Made by a program: the position numbers and the translations under genes. A stretch of DNA of 64,000 nt from the NCBI GenBank assembly GCA_019233975.1, contig JAFALY010000010.1, positions 1-64,000 on the forward strand, written 5' to 3'. Numbering within the stretch: position 1 is the first letter of the stretch; each line of letters starts with the position of its first letter. Positions 29,828 through 38,892 of this stretch are shown in pieces. Under the pieces are notes generated by a model. The model was not told the origin of the DNA, ran no database searches, and saw only the letters and a program-made list of their open reading frames with translations. This stretch comes from Alphaproteobacteria bacterium (GTDB taxonomy: Bacteria; Pseudomonadota; Alphaproteobacteria; UBA9219).

Positions 29828-30028
29828 ATGAGCGACCGGGAAGACCCAAGTAAGAACGCCGATTATATGGCTGCGATCACTGACGCCGTCAGTGATCCTA
29901 GTTTATCGATCCCAGAGTTGCGGGGGGTAATCCGTTTTATTCAACAGCTACTTCTGGGCGGCCCCCCGAACCCGCCGCGTCCGGCTGATGGTGAAGACCA
30001 GAAACCAACCGGCTTTCCGTTCGGTTAA
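29828..30028 (+). CDS. Small acidic protein of unknown function
   Basis: The protein has 66 residues from the ATG at 29828, with CAGGTAC upstream; the frame is open to 29771. Composition is hydrophilic, with a short amphipathic segment (LSIPELRGVIRFIQQLLLG) and a Pro-rich C-terminus (GGPPNPPRPADGEDQ). No family is recognised. It lies between tolB and pal, where no gene is expected. Confidence 0.45.
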   Translation: MSDREDPSKNADYMAAITDAVSDPSLSIPELRGVIRFIQQLLLGGPPNPPRPADGEDQKPTGFPFG

Positions 30029-30586
30029 TAATCTAATTTGCTTTGTGCTGCAGCGCACGAACACCACCTTGTTATTTGTACATGCTTTGTTAGATTTGCC
30101 GCTAATTTTTATTATTCTCGAACAATATCCGATGCCGGAGACCGTACATGATTTTCTTTGCACCTTGGCTATGGTTTAATTTTCTTAGCAGACTAACCGA
30201 ACAGACCTGGACCGGATCATCGGATAGCACCCCAAAAGGCCCCGCACCCGGCGGCCAATAATCTCGCCACAATTCCGCCACAAGTTTTTCCAAACCGTTG
30301 CATTCGTGCAACGGTGGTGGGCTGTGGGCCGAATCCTTTGTTTTCACGAGATATTCGGTCTTGATTCCCTCGCAGAGTCTGTTTAGTTTTTGCGGCAGAT
30401 CGTTTCCGTCCTTGCCGTCTTTTAAGGTTCAATTAAAGTTTTTCCCGAGCTTTTCGGCTTGGCTGGAAATATCACGATAATCGTATTTTCGTTCATGAAG
30501 GCGAAGAGCGGTTAAACACTATCTCGGCCGGAGCAACGGGTGGTCCGTTGTTCTGTTCCGCCAGAGGTTCACGAAGGGGGTAACTG
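30029..30586. other. Gene-poor stretch upstream of pal
   Basis: There is no convincing coding region on either strand. It is more AT-rich than its surroundings. Short minus-strand frames here start at GTG or TTG without a ribosome site. CCGTTGCATTCGTGCAACGG (30294-30313) is a perfect 8-bp stem with a 4-base loop and could belong to a small RNA or leader. pal has a good ribosome site (AAGGGGG) near 30576, so the stretch must hold at least its promoter. Confidence 0.5.
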
Positions 30587-31063
30587 ATGTTGAAGAAAAT
30601 GATGTGCCTGATGGCGGCGCTGGTCCTGGTGTCCGCTTGCGATACGACCGGTGACAATGCTGGTAACGGCGCTGGTAACGGTGCAAACGCCAAGGCTGCG
30701 AAGCCCGGTACGCAGGAAGATTTGGTCGTTAACGTTGGCGACCGCGTGTTCTTCGCTTTGGACAAGTCCGACCTGTCGTCAGACGCCCGCGCGACTTTGG
30801 ACCGTCAGGCTGCCTGGCTGAAAAAGTACGGCACGCTGAACGTCACGATCGAAGGTCACTGTGACGAACGCGGCACCCGCGAATACAACCTGGCGCTCGG
30901 CGAACGCCGCGCTACGGCTGTGAAGCACTACCTGATTGCTGACGGCGTCCCCGCCGCCCGCATCAAGACCGTCAGCTACGGCAAGGAACGTCCCGCCGTT
31001 GTTGGCAGCAACGATGCCGCCTGGGCGCAGAACCGCCGTGGCGTGACTGTCGTCGGCCAGTAA
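30587..31063 (+). CDS. pal: Peptidoglycan-associated lipoprotein Pal
   Basis: The protein has 158 residues. The lipobox is LVSAC, with the lipidated Cys near residue 18. A Gly/Asn-rich linker is followed by an OmpA-like peptidoglycan-binding domain, including NVTIEGHCDERGTREYNLALGERRA and a C-terminal RRGVTVV. It ties the outer membrane to the cell wall and is the target of TolA and TolB. It is separated from tolB by about 880 bases, more than usual. Confidence 0.97.
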   Translation: MLKKMMCLMAALVLVSACDTTGDNAGNGAGNGANAKAAKPGTQEDLVVNVGDRVFFALDKSDLSSDARATLDRQAAWLKKYGTLNVTIEGHCDERGTREYNLALGERRATAVKHYLIADGVPAARIKTVSYGKERPAVVGSNDAAWAQNRRGVTVVGQ

Positions 31064-31072
31064 GCTGGTTCA

Positions 31073-31136
31073 AGGTTACGTCTGACGTAACCTGAGGAAA
31101 TCAAGGCTGCAATCGGTTTCCGGTTGCGGCCTTTTT
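31073..31136 (+). terminator. Double-hairpin terminator after pal
   Basis: The first hairpin is AGGTTACGT (31073-31081) with ACGTAACCT (31085-31093), a perfect 9-bp stem with a 3-base loop. The second is GGCTGCAA (31105-31112) with TTGCGGCC (31124-31131), followed by five T, a typical intrinsic terminator. Together they would separate pal from cpoB or reduce read-through. Confidence 0.75.
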
Positions 31137-31206
31137 CTTTGCCGCTTTTTCTTTAAGCCGAATTGGTCCATACTTCGACGCATCCATTATCCTGCCCCGG
31201 TGCCTT

Positions 31207-32031
31207 ATGAAACCCCTTCGTTTTCTGACCGTCTTTTGTGCGTTTGCCGCCCTGATGCCCGTCGCCGCCCAGGCGCAAACCACGGGTGCGAATTTTGAAA
31301 TGCGCATCTCAAGCCTGGAAGACGAAATGCGCGCGCTGAACGGTCAGGTCGAACAATTGAATTACGCCATTCATCGCATGGATCAGGCCGTGCAACGCAT
31401 GCAGACGGATTACGATTCGCGCCTCACACGACTGGAAACCAATGTCGCCAACCTGACCGCCGCCGCACAGGCGGCACCGCCGACACCGCCCGCTGTCGCC
31501 AATGTCGCGGGTGAGGTCAACAACCCGCCGCTCGCCGCCGTCAAGGTACAAGATGGCAAAGTCGCCGGAACCACTGTCGCGAATAACGGCACACCGCCGC
31601 TGCCGGAAGCCGCCGGCACAACCGATGGCGGCAAGCAGCTGAGCCCCAAGGAACAATATGACCGCGCTTTGGCCTATTTACGCCAAGCGGATTACGATGA
31701 TGCCGAAAAAGCGTTCAAGGCATTTATCGCCGCCAACCCGAAAGACAAGCTGATTGAAAACGCGAAATACTGGTACGCGGAAACCCTGTATGTGCGCGGC
31801 CGTTACGCCGATGCCGCCGTCGGCTTTGCCGATGCGTTCCAGCAAAACCCACAGGGCGACAAGGCGCCGGACAGTTTGTTGAAGCTCGCAATGTCGTTGG
31901 GTTCTTCTAATAAGGTGGATGACGCCTGTACCGCGCTGTCGGAACTGAAGGCTAAATACCCGAGCGCCAGCCCGAATGTGAAGGCACTGGCGGCTGAGGA
32001 GCGCAACAAACTGAAATGCAGCGCGCATTAA
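31207..32031 (+). CDS. cpoB: Cell division coordinator CpoB (YbgF)
   Basis: The protein has 274 residues. A signal peptide ends near AAQAQ. A short coiled coil follows (about 30-85: ISSLEDEMRALNGQVEQLN), then a Pro/Ala linker and a C-terminal TPR domain (SPKEQYDRALAYLRQADYDDAEKAFKAFI, then AKYWYAETLYVRGRYADAA). It links Tol-Pal to septal cell-wall synthesis. Confidence 0.95.
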   Translation: MKPLRFLTVFCAFAALMPVAAQAQTTGANFEMRISSLEDEMRALNGQVEQLNYAIHRMDQAVQRMQTDYDSRLTRLETNVANLTAAAQAAPPTPPAVANVAGEVNNPPLAAVKVQDGKVAGTTVANNGTPPLPEAAGTTDGGKQLSPKEQYDRALAYLRQADYDDAEKAFKAFIAANPKDKLIENAKYWYAETLYVRGRYADAAVGFADAFQQNPQGDKAPDSLLKLAMSLGSSNKVDDACTALSELKAKYPSASPNVKALAAEERNKLKCSAH

Positions 32032-32037
32032 AGCCAC

Positions 32038-33381
32038 GTGTCCACCGCCCACACCAAGAACCCCGAACCCCTGAACGAAGCAGAGTTTGCCGCCCTGATG
32101 GTGGCGTGCAGCCTGCCGCCTGTCGCAAAACTTGCCGTCGCCGTGTCCGGGGGACCAGACAGCATGGCCTTGGCCGCCTGCCTGCAATGCTGGTGCCAGA
32201 CACACAATATCAGTCTGCAAGCTTTCATCGTCGATCATCGTTTGCGCAGCGAGTCGACCACGGAGGCCATGACAGTACACAAACGCTTATCGGCGCTGGG
32301 TATACAGGCCAATATTCTGACATGGCAGCACGACCGCGTTGAAAAACGCCTGCATGAAACGGCACGACAGGCGCGTTACAGGCTTTTAACTGACGCGTGT
32401 AACACATCTGGCATTCAGCATCTTTTCATAGCACACCATGCGGACGATCAGGCCGAGACCGTTTTGATGCGCTTTGCCAAAGGCAGTGGTATTGACGGGC
32501 TGGCAGGCATAGCGGCGCGGCAAAAACGTGACGGCGTCACCCTGTGGCGGCCCTTGCTGACCATACCCAAGGCGCGGTTGATTGCCACCTGCGACGCCCA
32601 GACTATTCCCTTCGTGAAAGATCCCAGCAATGAGGCAGAGCGTTTCGCGCGCGGCCGTCTGCGTCAGGTTATGCCTTTGCTGGCGGCAGAGGGGATGGAT
32701 GCCACACGCGTGGCGGATCTGGCGCGTCGTGCAAGCGATGCGAGCGAGGCACTGCGTTTTTATACCGACAGTTTCTTGCAACAGCATAGCAAGCGTGATG
32801 CAACGGGCGCCTTGTGGATTGACCGCACCGCCCTGACCGCCCAACCGCGCGCCATCATCATGCGCGCGCTGGCCACCTGCCTGCAGCATATCCACCCTAC
32901 CCCCTATATGCCGGATGACGCGCCGCTGCGCGAGTTGGCTCAATCGATCATCAGTGACGACACGCCGCCCGCCTTTACCCTGAACGGATGCCTGACCTAT
33001 GGCGCAGGGCAACACATCATCCTGTTGCGGGAATTGTCGGCCATTACCGACACGCCGCAGCTAGCCGCCGGACAAAGCGCTGTGTGGGACAACCGGCTGT
33101 GCCTTCAGGCATCGGCAACCCTGCAAGGCACATGGCAAGTGCGGGCGCTTGGCCTGCAACAGCATGATGTTCTGGACGCGCTTTTGCCCGGTTTTAGAAA
33201 ACAGGTACCGCAGGGGCGTATCCGCGCCGCATGGCCGGCTCTGTGGCAGGGGGGGAAGCCTGTTATTATCCCGTCACCGGATCAGGCCAGACAAAACACA
33301 GAAAATGCTGTCACTATTGAGTTTTCGCACCCATGGCCGCCAAAATCAACCGGGTTAACAGGTAGCCTTGTGGAAAATTAA
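32038..33381 (+). CDS. tilS: tRNA(Ile)-lysidine synthase TilS
   Basis: The protein has 447 residues and starts at GTG 32038, six bases after the cpoB stop; no ATG fits before the PP-loop. SGGPDS (37-42) is the ATP-binding loop. ADDQAETVLMRFAKGSGIDGLAG is the second signature, and RLRQVMPLL lies in the tRNA-binding part. It makes lysidine at position 34 of the tRNA reading AUA. In many relatives ftsH follows; here mreC does. Confidence 0.95.
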   Translation: MSTAHTKNPEPLNEAEFAALMVACSLPPVAKLAVAVSGGPDSMALAACLQCWCQTHNISLQAFIVDHRLRSESTTEAMTVHKRLSALGIQANILTWQHDRVEKRLHETARQARYRLLTDACNTSGIQHLFIAHHADDQAETVLMRFAKGSGIDGLAGIAARQKRDGVTLWRPLLTIPKARLIATCDAQTIPFVKDPSNEAERFARGRLRQVMPLLAAEGMDATRVADLARRASDASEALRFYTDSFLQQHSKRDATGALWIDRTALTAQPRAIIMRALATCLQHIHPTPYMPDDAPLRELAQSIISDDTPPAFTLNGCLTYGAGQHIILLRELSAITDTPQLAAGQSAVWDNRLCLQASATLQGTWQVRALGLQQHDVLDALLPGFRKQVPQGRIRAAWPALWQGGKPVIIPSPDQARQNTENAVTIEFSHPWPPKSTGLTGSLVEN

Positions 33382-33448
33382 TATTTGTCCTACGGCTCAT
33401 CATGCGGTAATAAATTGTTAAGAAATATTGTCGCTGCCGGTTACAACT

Positions 33449-34351
33449 ATGGCCGTACGTTCGCATCATTCAGGTTTATCTTTTGTCACCGCCCTGCCGT
33501 GGCGGATGATGGCGCAGCGATTCTCGTTTGCCATCCTGATGATGCTGTCGGCCATCCTGCTTATTTTGGGCCGCGCGCAGCCACAAATGGTCGAGGGCCT
33601 GCGCAGCCACGCGATTGATATTGTGGCGCCCGTCGTCGACGGTATCCATCGCCCCATCTTGGCTGTCAGCAACGCAGCCGACGATCTGGTTCACTATTTC
33701 ACCCTGCGTTCCGAGAACGAACAGTTACGCGCAGCCAATGCGCAGATGAAAGAATGGCAGAACGCCGTAGCGTCATTGCAAAAAGAAAACCGCGAATTGC
33801 GCGGTCTGCTGCATTTTAAAACCGAGCCGGGTCTGGCCTACATCTCCGCCCGCGTCATTGCTGATACAGGCGGAGCATTTGCGCGCGGGTTGATTGTTAC
33901 CGCAGGTCGTCAGGATGGCGTGCGCGAAGGCATGGCCGCGACGACGGGTGATGGCTTGATCGGCACCGTCACGGAAGTGGGTGAATGGTCTTCACGTATC
34001 GTTCTGATCACGGACCTGAATTCACGCATTCCTGTGACCATTTCCGGTTCCGGTGACCGCGCAATTGTCAGCGGCGATAACAGCCCCACGCCGCGCCTGA
34101 AATTTTTGCCGCAGGATGCCGTCCTCAGCCCCGGCGCCGTTGTCGTCACATCCGGCCATGGCGGCATTTTTCCACCTAACCTGCCCGTTGGCAACGTAGT
34201 CGATCACGGCCATGGACAGTACAGCCTCATTCCGGCTGCGGATTTGGCCCGCTTGAATTATGTGCGTCTGGTCGATTTCAATCTGCGCGGCGGTGCGTTT
34301 AACCCCGTCGCGTCGCGCGTCAGTGCCGAAGCGCATGGCCGGAAAAACTGA
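33449..34351 (+). CDS. mreC: Rod shape-determining protein MreC
   Basis: The protein has 300 residues from the ATG at 33449; the frame also has a TTG at 33428. One membrane helix (FAILMMLSAILLILG) is followed by a coiled coil (RSENEQLRAANAQMKEWQNA) and the MreC beta-domain pair (ARVIADTGGAFARGLIVTAGRQDGVREGM and later GVVVTSGHGG-like strands). It is a periplasmic scaffold of the elongation machinery with MreD and PBP2. mreB, normally just upstream, is absent. Confidence 0.94.
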   Translation: MAVRSHHSGLSFVTALPWRMMAQRFSFAILMMLSAILLILGRAQPQMVEGLRSHAIDIVAPVVDGIHRPILAVSNAADDLVHYFTLRSENEQLRAANAQMKEWQNAVASLQKENRELRGLLHFKTEPGLAYISARVIADTGGAFARGLIVTAGRQDGVREGMAATTGDGLIGTVTEVGEWSSRIVLITDLNSRIPVTISGSGDRAIVSGDNSPTPRLKFLPQDAVLSPGAVVVTSGHGGIFPPNLPVGNVVDHGHGQYSLIPAADLARLNYVRLVDFNLRGGAFNPVASRVSAEAHGRKN

Positions 34352-34375
34352 TCAGGCATTGTTAGGGCTATCATC

Positions 34376-34894
34376 ATGACGGACGGTCTCTGGCTGTGGC
34401 TGGATCATAAAATGCGCCGCGCAGCGCCGGTTGTGACCGTTATCCTGTCCGTTATCATTGGCGTTCTGCCATGGCCGTTGCCCTATTTTGGTGTGGTTGC
34501 GCCACAACTGGCCCTGACTGCCCTTTATTACTGGACGCTGCACCGGCCCGATTTATTTCCCGCCAGCGCCGCCTTTGCCGCCGGTTTTCTAAATGACGTT
34601 TTGACCGGCCTGCCGCTGGGGTTATCGGCCTTTCTTTATGTCGGCATGCGGCAGGTTATTCTGGTGCAACGCCGTTTCTTTGCGGGCCATTCATTCTTCA
34701 TGTTGTGGGCGGGCCAGGCACTGGCCGTCATCGGCGGCATGGTGATGGAATGGATACTGCTATCGCTTGTGCGCGGTCAGGGCGGGCCGTTCGGATTAAT
34801 CGCGTTGCAAATTCTTTTGACGATCCTTGTTTTCCCCCTGCCTTGCTGGTTGATGATCTGGCTGCAGCGTATGCTTCTGGCAGTTGAGGTATAG
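34376..34894 (+). CDS. mreD: Rod shape-determining protein MreD
   Basis: The protein has 172 residues with five membrane helices and short loops. Family features are GFLNDVLTGLPLGLSAFLYV in the middle and the hydrophobic C-terminal PCWLMIWLQRML. Its role is known mainly through its complex with MreC and PBP2. The stop codon is directly followed by the mrdA start. Confidence 0.9.
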   Translation: MTDGLWLWLDHKMRRAAPVVTVILSVIIGVLPWPLPYFGVVAPQLALTALYYWTLHRPDLFPASAAFAAGFLNDVLTGLPLGLSAFLYVGMRQVILVQRRFFAGHSFFMLWAGQALAVIGGMVMEWILLSLVRGQGGPFGLIALQILLTILVFPLPCWLMIWLQRMLLAVEV

Positions 34895-36766
34895 ATGGCG
34901 GGCGACAGCGAACAATCGCGACTTTTTACGCGACGCGCGTTCTTAATCGGCGGCGTGCAGGCCAGCCTGTTCGCGCTGCTGGCGGGTCGCGTTTATTATC
35001 TGGATGTCATCGAAGGCGAAAAATACCGCACGCTGGCCGAGGAAAACCGCATTAACCTGCGTTTGCTGGCGCCACGGCGCGGCCAGATTTTTGACCGCAA
35101 CGGCGCACCACTGGCCTTGAATCAACAGAACTTCCGTGTGGTTTTATTACCCGAACAGATTGATGATCTGGATGAGCTTCTGGACAAGTTGTCGCTTTAT
35201 ATCGAGCTGACCGCTAATGACCGCAAACGCATCGACCGCGACCTGCGCAACAATGACAGTCTGAACGCCGTTGTCGTCAAAGATAACCTGACGCGCGACC
35301 AGATGGATGCCATTGCGGTGCGGTCATCCAGCCTGCCCGGCACGGATATCGATGTGGGTGAGGTTCGTTCATACCCCTATGGTGCGGCAACGGCGCATTT
35401 GCTGGGCTATGTCGGCACGGTGTCGGACAACGACCTTGATAAAGCCGACGCCGAAGATGATGACGATAACGACGTGTTATCCATCCCCGGCATTCGCATT
35501 GGCAAAAACGGTGTTGAGAAACAATATGACGAGCCTTTGCGTGGCATCGCGGGTGATGTCGAAATGGAAGTGAACGCACACGGCAATGTGGTGCGCGAAC
35601 TGACACGCAATGACCCCGACCCCGGCGCCGACCTGACGCTTGGCATCGACATAGGCCTGCAGCAATTCGCCCAGCAGCGATTGATGAAGGATGAGGGCGC
35701 CTCTGCTGTCATTATGGATATCCATACGGGTGAAGTGCGTATGATGGTCTCACAGCCAGGCTTTGACCCCAATCTGTTCACCTATGGCATTGCGCAGGAC
35801 GACTGGCGCCACCTGAACACGGATGAACATGCGCCACTGATGAACAAGATCATCACCGGCGTTTACGCGCCCGGTTCAACCATCAAGCCGATGGTTGCCA
35901 TGGCGGGGCTGGATTCCGGCATTCTGGACCCGACGGAAAAGGTTTATTGTCCCGGCTATTTTGATCTGGGTGATTACCGGTTTCACTGCTGGAAACATGA
36001 CGGGCATGGTCATGTTGACCTGCGCGGCGCCATTGCCGGATCCTGTGACACTTATTTCTACACGCTTGGCCATCGTATCGGCATTGACCGGATACAGGCC
36101 ATGGCACACCGGTTCGGCATGGGGCAGAAACTGGGCATTGATTTGCCGCATGAACGCGGTGGTTTTGTCCCCAGCCGCACATGGAAACTGGCCACCCGCC
36201 GTCAAAGCTGGCAGCAGGGTGAGACATTAGCCGCCGCCATAGGGCAGGGTTATATGCTGGCGTCGCCTCTGCAACTGGCGGTTATGGCGGCACGTATTGC
36301 CAATGGCGGTTACGCCGTCACACCGCATGTCGCGCGTGGATGGAGCCGGGGCGGGTCATCACCACTCAATCAAACGCCCGTCTTTGCGGCACAGAATTGG
36401 CCCACTATGGGGTTAGAACCCAAACATCTGGCCACGGTTCAGGACGCCATGGCCGCCGTCGTCAACGAGCCCATCGGTACCGCCTATGCGGCGCGCATCA
36501 TAAAGCCGAACCTGAGTTATGCCGGCAAAACAGGTACGGCACAGGTGCGCCATATCAGCGAAAGCGAGCGCGAGGAGGGCATTATCGCCAACGACGCGCT
36601 GCCCTGGAAACAGCGCGATCACGCCCTGTTCGCAGGCTATGGCCCCGTGGATAATCCGCGCTTTTCTATTGCCGTTGTCATTGAACATGGTGGCAGTGGC
36701 GGCCATACGGCGGCCCCAATTGCCCGCGATTTGATGCAGGAATGCCTGGAACGCGATAAGACATAG
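34895..36766 (+). CDS. mrdA: Penicillin-binding protein 2 (elongation transpeptidase)
   Basis: The protein has 623 residues. An N-terminal membrane anchor (ASLFALLAGRVYYLDVI) is followed by the dimerisation or pedestal domain (RGQIFDRNGAPLALN). In the transpeptidase domain are YAPGSTIKP (active-site Ser and Lys), SCD in AGSCDTYFY, and KTGTAQV. An insertion of acidic residues (DKADAEDDDDNDV) sits in the pedestal. It crosslinks lateral-wall peptidoglycan. It begins directly after the mreD stop with TTGAGG upstream. rodA, the usual glycosyltransferase partner, is not next. Confidence 0.96.
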   Translation: MAGDSEQSRLFTRRAFLIGGVQASLFALLAGRVYYLDVIEGEKYRTLAEENRINLRLLAPRRGQIFDRNGAPLALNQQNFRVVLLPEQIDDLDELLDKLSLYIELTANDRKRIDRDLRNNDSLNAVVVKDNLTRDQMDAIAVRSSSLPGTDIDVGEVRSYPYGAATAHLLGYVGTVSDNDLDKADAEDDDDNDVLSIPGIRIGKNGVEKQYDEPLRGIAGDVEMEVNAHGNVVRELTRNDPDPGADLTLGIDIGLQQFAQQRLMKDEGASAVIMDIHTGEVRMMVSQPGFDPNLFTYGIAQDDWRHLNTDEHAPLMNKIITGVYAPGSTIKPMVAMAGLDSGILDPTEKVYCPGYFDLGDYRFHCWKHDGHGHVDLRGAIAGSCDTYFYTLGHRIGIDRIQAMAHRFGMGQKLGIDLPHERGGFVPSRTWKLATRRQSWQQGETLAAAIGQGYMLASPLQLAVMAARIANGGYAVTPHVARGWSRGGSSPLNQTPVFAAQNWPTMGLEPKHLATVQDAMAAVVNEPIGTAYAARIIKPNLSYAGKTGTAQVRHISESEREEGIIANDALPWKQRDHALFAGYGPVDNPRFSIAVVIEHGGSGGHTAAPIARDLMQECLERDKT

Positions 36767-36936
36767 ATCATTTAACAGCCAATATTTTACATATATTGCC
36801 GAATCCACGGCCTATTTATCACTTTTTTGCAATAAAAACATCATTCCAAGACGTTGGTATGGCCACTACCTCTTTTTTCATTCATAATGCGCCCCTGAAG
36901 ATGATTGTTTACATAACATCATAGATTGGGAACACC

Positions 36937-37626
36937 ATGACGGCCCTGTTTACACCGGCGCAAATACGTGCGGCACGCGCCCTCCTGAACTGGTCACGGT
37001 CGGATCTGGCTGCGGCGGCCAGCGTCAGCGAACCCACCCTGCACCGCATTGAAAACAGCATCGGCACAACCGAAATCAAAACCCAGAAAAAACTACGCGG
37101 CGTTTTAGAGGCGCATGGCATTGAATTCGGCGAACTGGAAGGGGTACGCCGCCGCGCAGAGGATGTGCGCGTCCTGAGCGGCATTGATGGGTTCAACGCC
37201 TTTTGGGACGAAGTGTACAATGTCGCGGTTAACCGTGGCGGCTGGTTCCGGCAGAACGCGATCACGGAAAAGAAGTTTTTCGATATCAACCTGACACTTT
37301 TGCAAAATCATGTCGAGCGCATGACCACACTGTTCGAACAGCGCAAGAATGTGGGCCTTCGCGTTTTGGCGCAAGAGAGCAGTGCCGATATCCCCCTGCC
37401 CGTTTATGCGGAGTTTCGCGCCTTTCCAACGAACGTGCCGTTGCCGGTTCCCTATTATGTTTTTGGCGGCAATGTCGCAATTTTCGCCTTCGACGCGGAG
37501 CCGTCACCGCGCATTATCATTATTAAATCACCGCCGATTGCAGAAGCTTATGCCGCACAATTTGACGCGGCGTGGGGCATGGCTAAAAAGTCAGAGGGGC
37601 AGAAAGAAGTCAAAATACAGGCCTAG
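36937..37626 (+). CDS. HTH transcriptional regulator with a C-terminal TrmB/PLD-like sensor region
   Basis: The protein has 229 residues. An XRE-type helix-turn-helix occupies about 5-60 (RAARALLNWSRSDLAAAASVSEPTLHRIEN). In the second half YYVFGGNVAIFAFDAEPSPRIIII and PPIAEAYAAQFDAAW resemble the end of TrmB-like and phospholipase-D-like regulatory domains. The ligand is unknown. GGGAAC precedes the ATG. It stands alone, 170 bases after mrdA, and the next gene is convergent. Confidence 0.8.
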   Translation: MTALFTPAQIRAARALLNWSRSDLAAAASVSEPTLHRIENSIGTTEIKTQKKLRGVLEAHGIEFGELEGVRRRAEDVRVLSGIDGFNAFWDEVYNVAVNRGGWFRQNAITEKKFFDINLTLLQNHVERMTTLFEQRKNVGLRVLAQESSADIPLPVYAEFRAFPTNVPLPVPYYVFGGNVAIFAFDAEPSPRIIIIKSPPIAEAYAAQFDAAWGMAKKSEGQKEVKIQA

Positions 37627-37976
37627 GCTGAGCGACGCTGATCAAAGCGCGCGTCGATCAGGAACGTGATGACGGCACGGAAATCGTTGCGCTGTATCAT
37701 CTGAATACGTTCCACACTGAATTCCGCTTCGACCGTTGCGCGCACCAGTTCAAGGTCAACGCCCTGTTGCCCCGCAATATATTCCATCATGGATTGGATA
37801 GAACTGACTTCATACGGACACAGCACATTTTGCAACGCCGAAAGATCGGTGTGGTTCTGCGCCTGAAATGTTTTTTCCATAATATGCGGCTTCTGTGCCG
37901 CTTCATCAGCAGAGTTCATTTTACCCGCCTCGACCGTTTCCGATCGTTGATTATCAAACTCACTAGCACGCGACAT
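37623..37976 (-). CDS. Small protein of unknown function near cheZ
   Basis: The protein has 117 residues from the ATG at 37976, which follows a G-rich site; the frame is open to 38036. The N-terminal 45 residues are polar and probably disordered. The C-terminal 70 are helical (SALQNVLCPYEVSSIQSMMEYIA, then VRATVEAEFSVERIQMIQRNDF). No family is recognised with confidence. It has the same strand as cheZ and cheY but stands about 240 bases downstream of cheZ. It overlaps the stop of the convergent HTH gene by four bases. Confidence 0.6.
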   Translation of the reverse strand: MSRASEFDNQRSETVEAGKMNSADEAAQKPHIMEKTFQAQNHTDLSALQNVLCPYEVSSIQSMMEYIAGQQGVDLELVRATVEAEFSVERIQMIQRNDFRAVITFLIDARFDQRRSA

Positions 37977-38220
37977 AGGCCATCCCCCCCTTTTCAAGAT
38001 GTCGGATTGAATCCGAATCATCATTGGCGACATCACCTGACTGCACGGCAGCTTTTTACCCTAAAAACTTCACGGCAATTTTGTGGCAGTTGCTTAGCAT
38101 AATTATAGATTCGCTGCTAGCATCGAATTGGTTGCTATAAATATTAGCCTATAAGACCAATATATTAGCCATAGTGACGATGTGCTGAAATGGGACTGGC
38201 TGGAAAAGTGATCTAAATGA

Positions 38221-38880
38221 TCAATTTCCTAACAAGCGATCAATATCGTCTTGCGTGACCGCGTTTTGCGGCAGCTGTGGGCCGTTCAGAAGACCCTTGT
38301 CGGGATCTGCCGCATGGACGTGTTTGACTTCACGGCTGCCATCACCGCGATGCATTTCCTCACCCATCGCCTTCACGATGGCTTCGATGCGCGCGTCGAT
38401 GTGCTTCAGCGTTTCAACGACCTTGGTGATACGCTGACCCGTAATATCCTGGAAGTTACAGGCTTCAAAGATTTTGGTGGTGCAGCCAATAAGTTGGTCC
38501 TTCGTTTCCTGCGAACATGTTTCGGCGATTGCCGACATCTCATCGCAAACGTCCATGATCTTGTTGGTGGCGTCTTCCGTTGCGCCGACGACAGCATCCA
38601 GTTCATCTGTCGCGCTCGGGATATAATTAGTGCTGATATCCTTTGGCTTGATCGCCGCAATTTCATGCTTGGCCTGACGGATATAGCGCGCCAGCTCTTC
38701 CAGTTCGGAATAAAAGCGCAAATCCGCGGGCGAGACATCGCCTTCCAGCGATTCAACAACCTGGCGGACGATTTTGGCGACTTCGTCGCTGCTGAGCGGC
38801 TTACGTACTTCCTCATGCGCGCGGGCAATCTTGTCCTGCAGCGTGTTTTGCAACGTCGTGTAGCGTTCTGTATCAGCCAT
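38221..38880 (-). CDS. cheZ: Chemotaxis protein phosphatase CheZ
   Basis: The protein has 219 residues, a long helical hairpin. The catalytic motif CNFQDITGQRI contains D145 and Q149, equivalent to the Asp and Gln that dephosphorylate CheY-P. The C-terminal TQDDIDRLLGN matches the CheY-binding tail. AAAAGGAG precedes the ATG. It sits 12 bases downstream of cheY, so both are one unit. Confidence 0.92.
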   Translation of the reverse strand: MADTERYTTLQNTLQDKIARAHEEVRKPLSSDEVAKIVRQVVESLEGDVSPADLRFYSELEELARYIRQAKHEIAAIKPKDISTNYIPSATDELDAVVGATEDATNKIMDVCDEMSAIAETCSQETKDQLIGCTTKIFEACNFQDITGQRITKVVETLKHIDARIEAIVKAMGEEMHRGDGSREVKHVHAADPDKGLLNGPQLPQNAVTQDDIDRLLGN

Positions 38881-38892
38881 GGCTTTCTCCTT

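Noticed and set aside
30102-30432. Two minus-strand frames upstream of pal
   Set aside because: They begin at GTG and TTG without ribosome sites and overlap each other in different frames; treated as non-coding.
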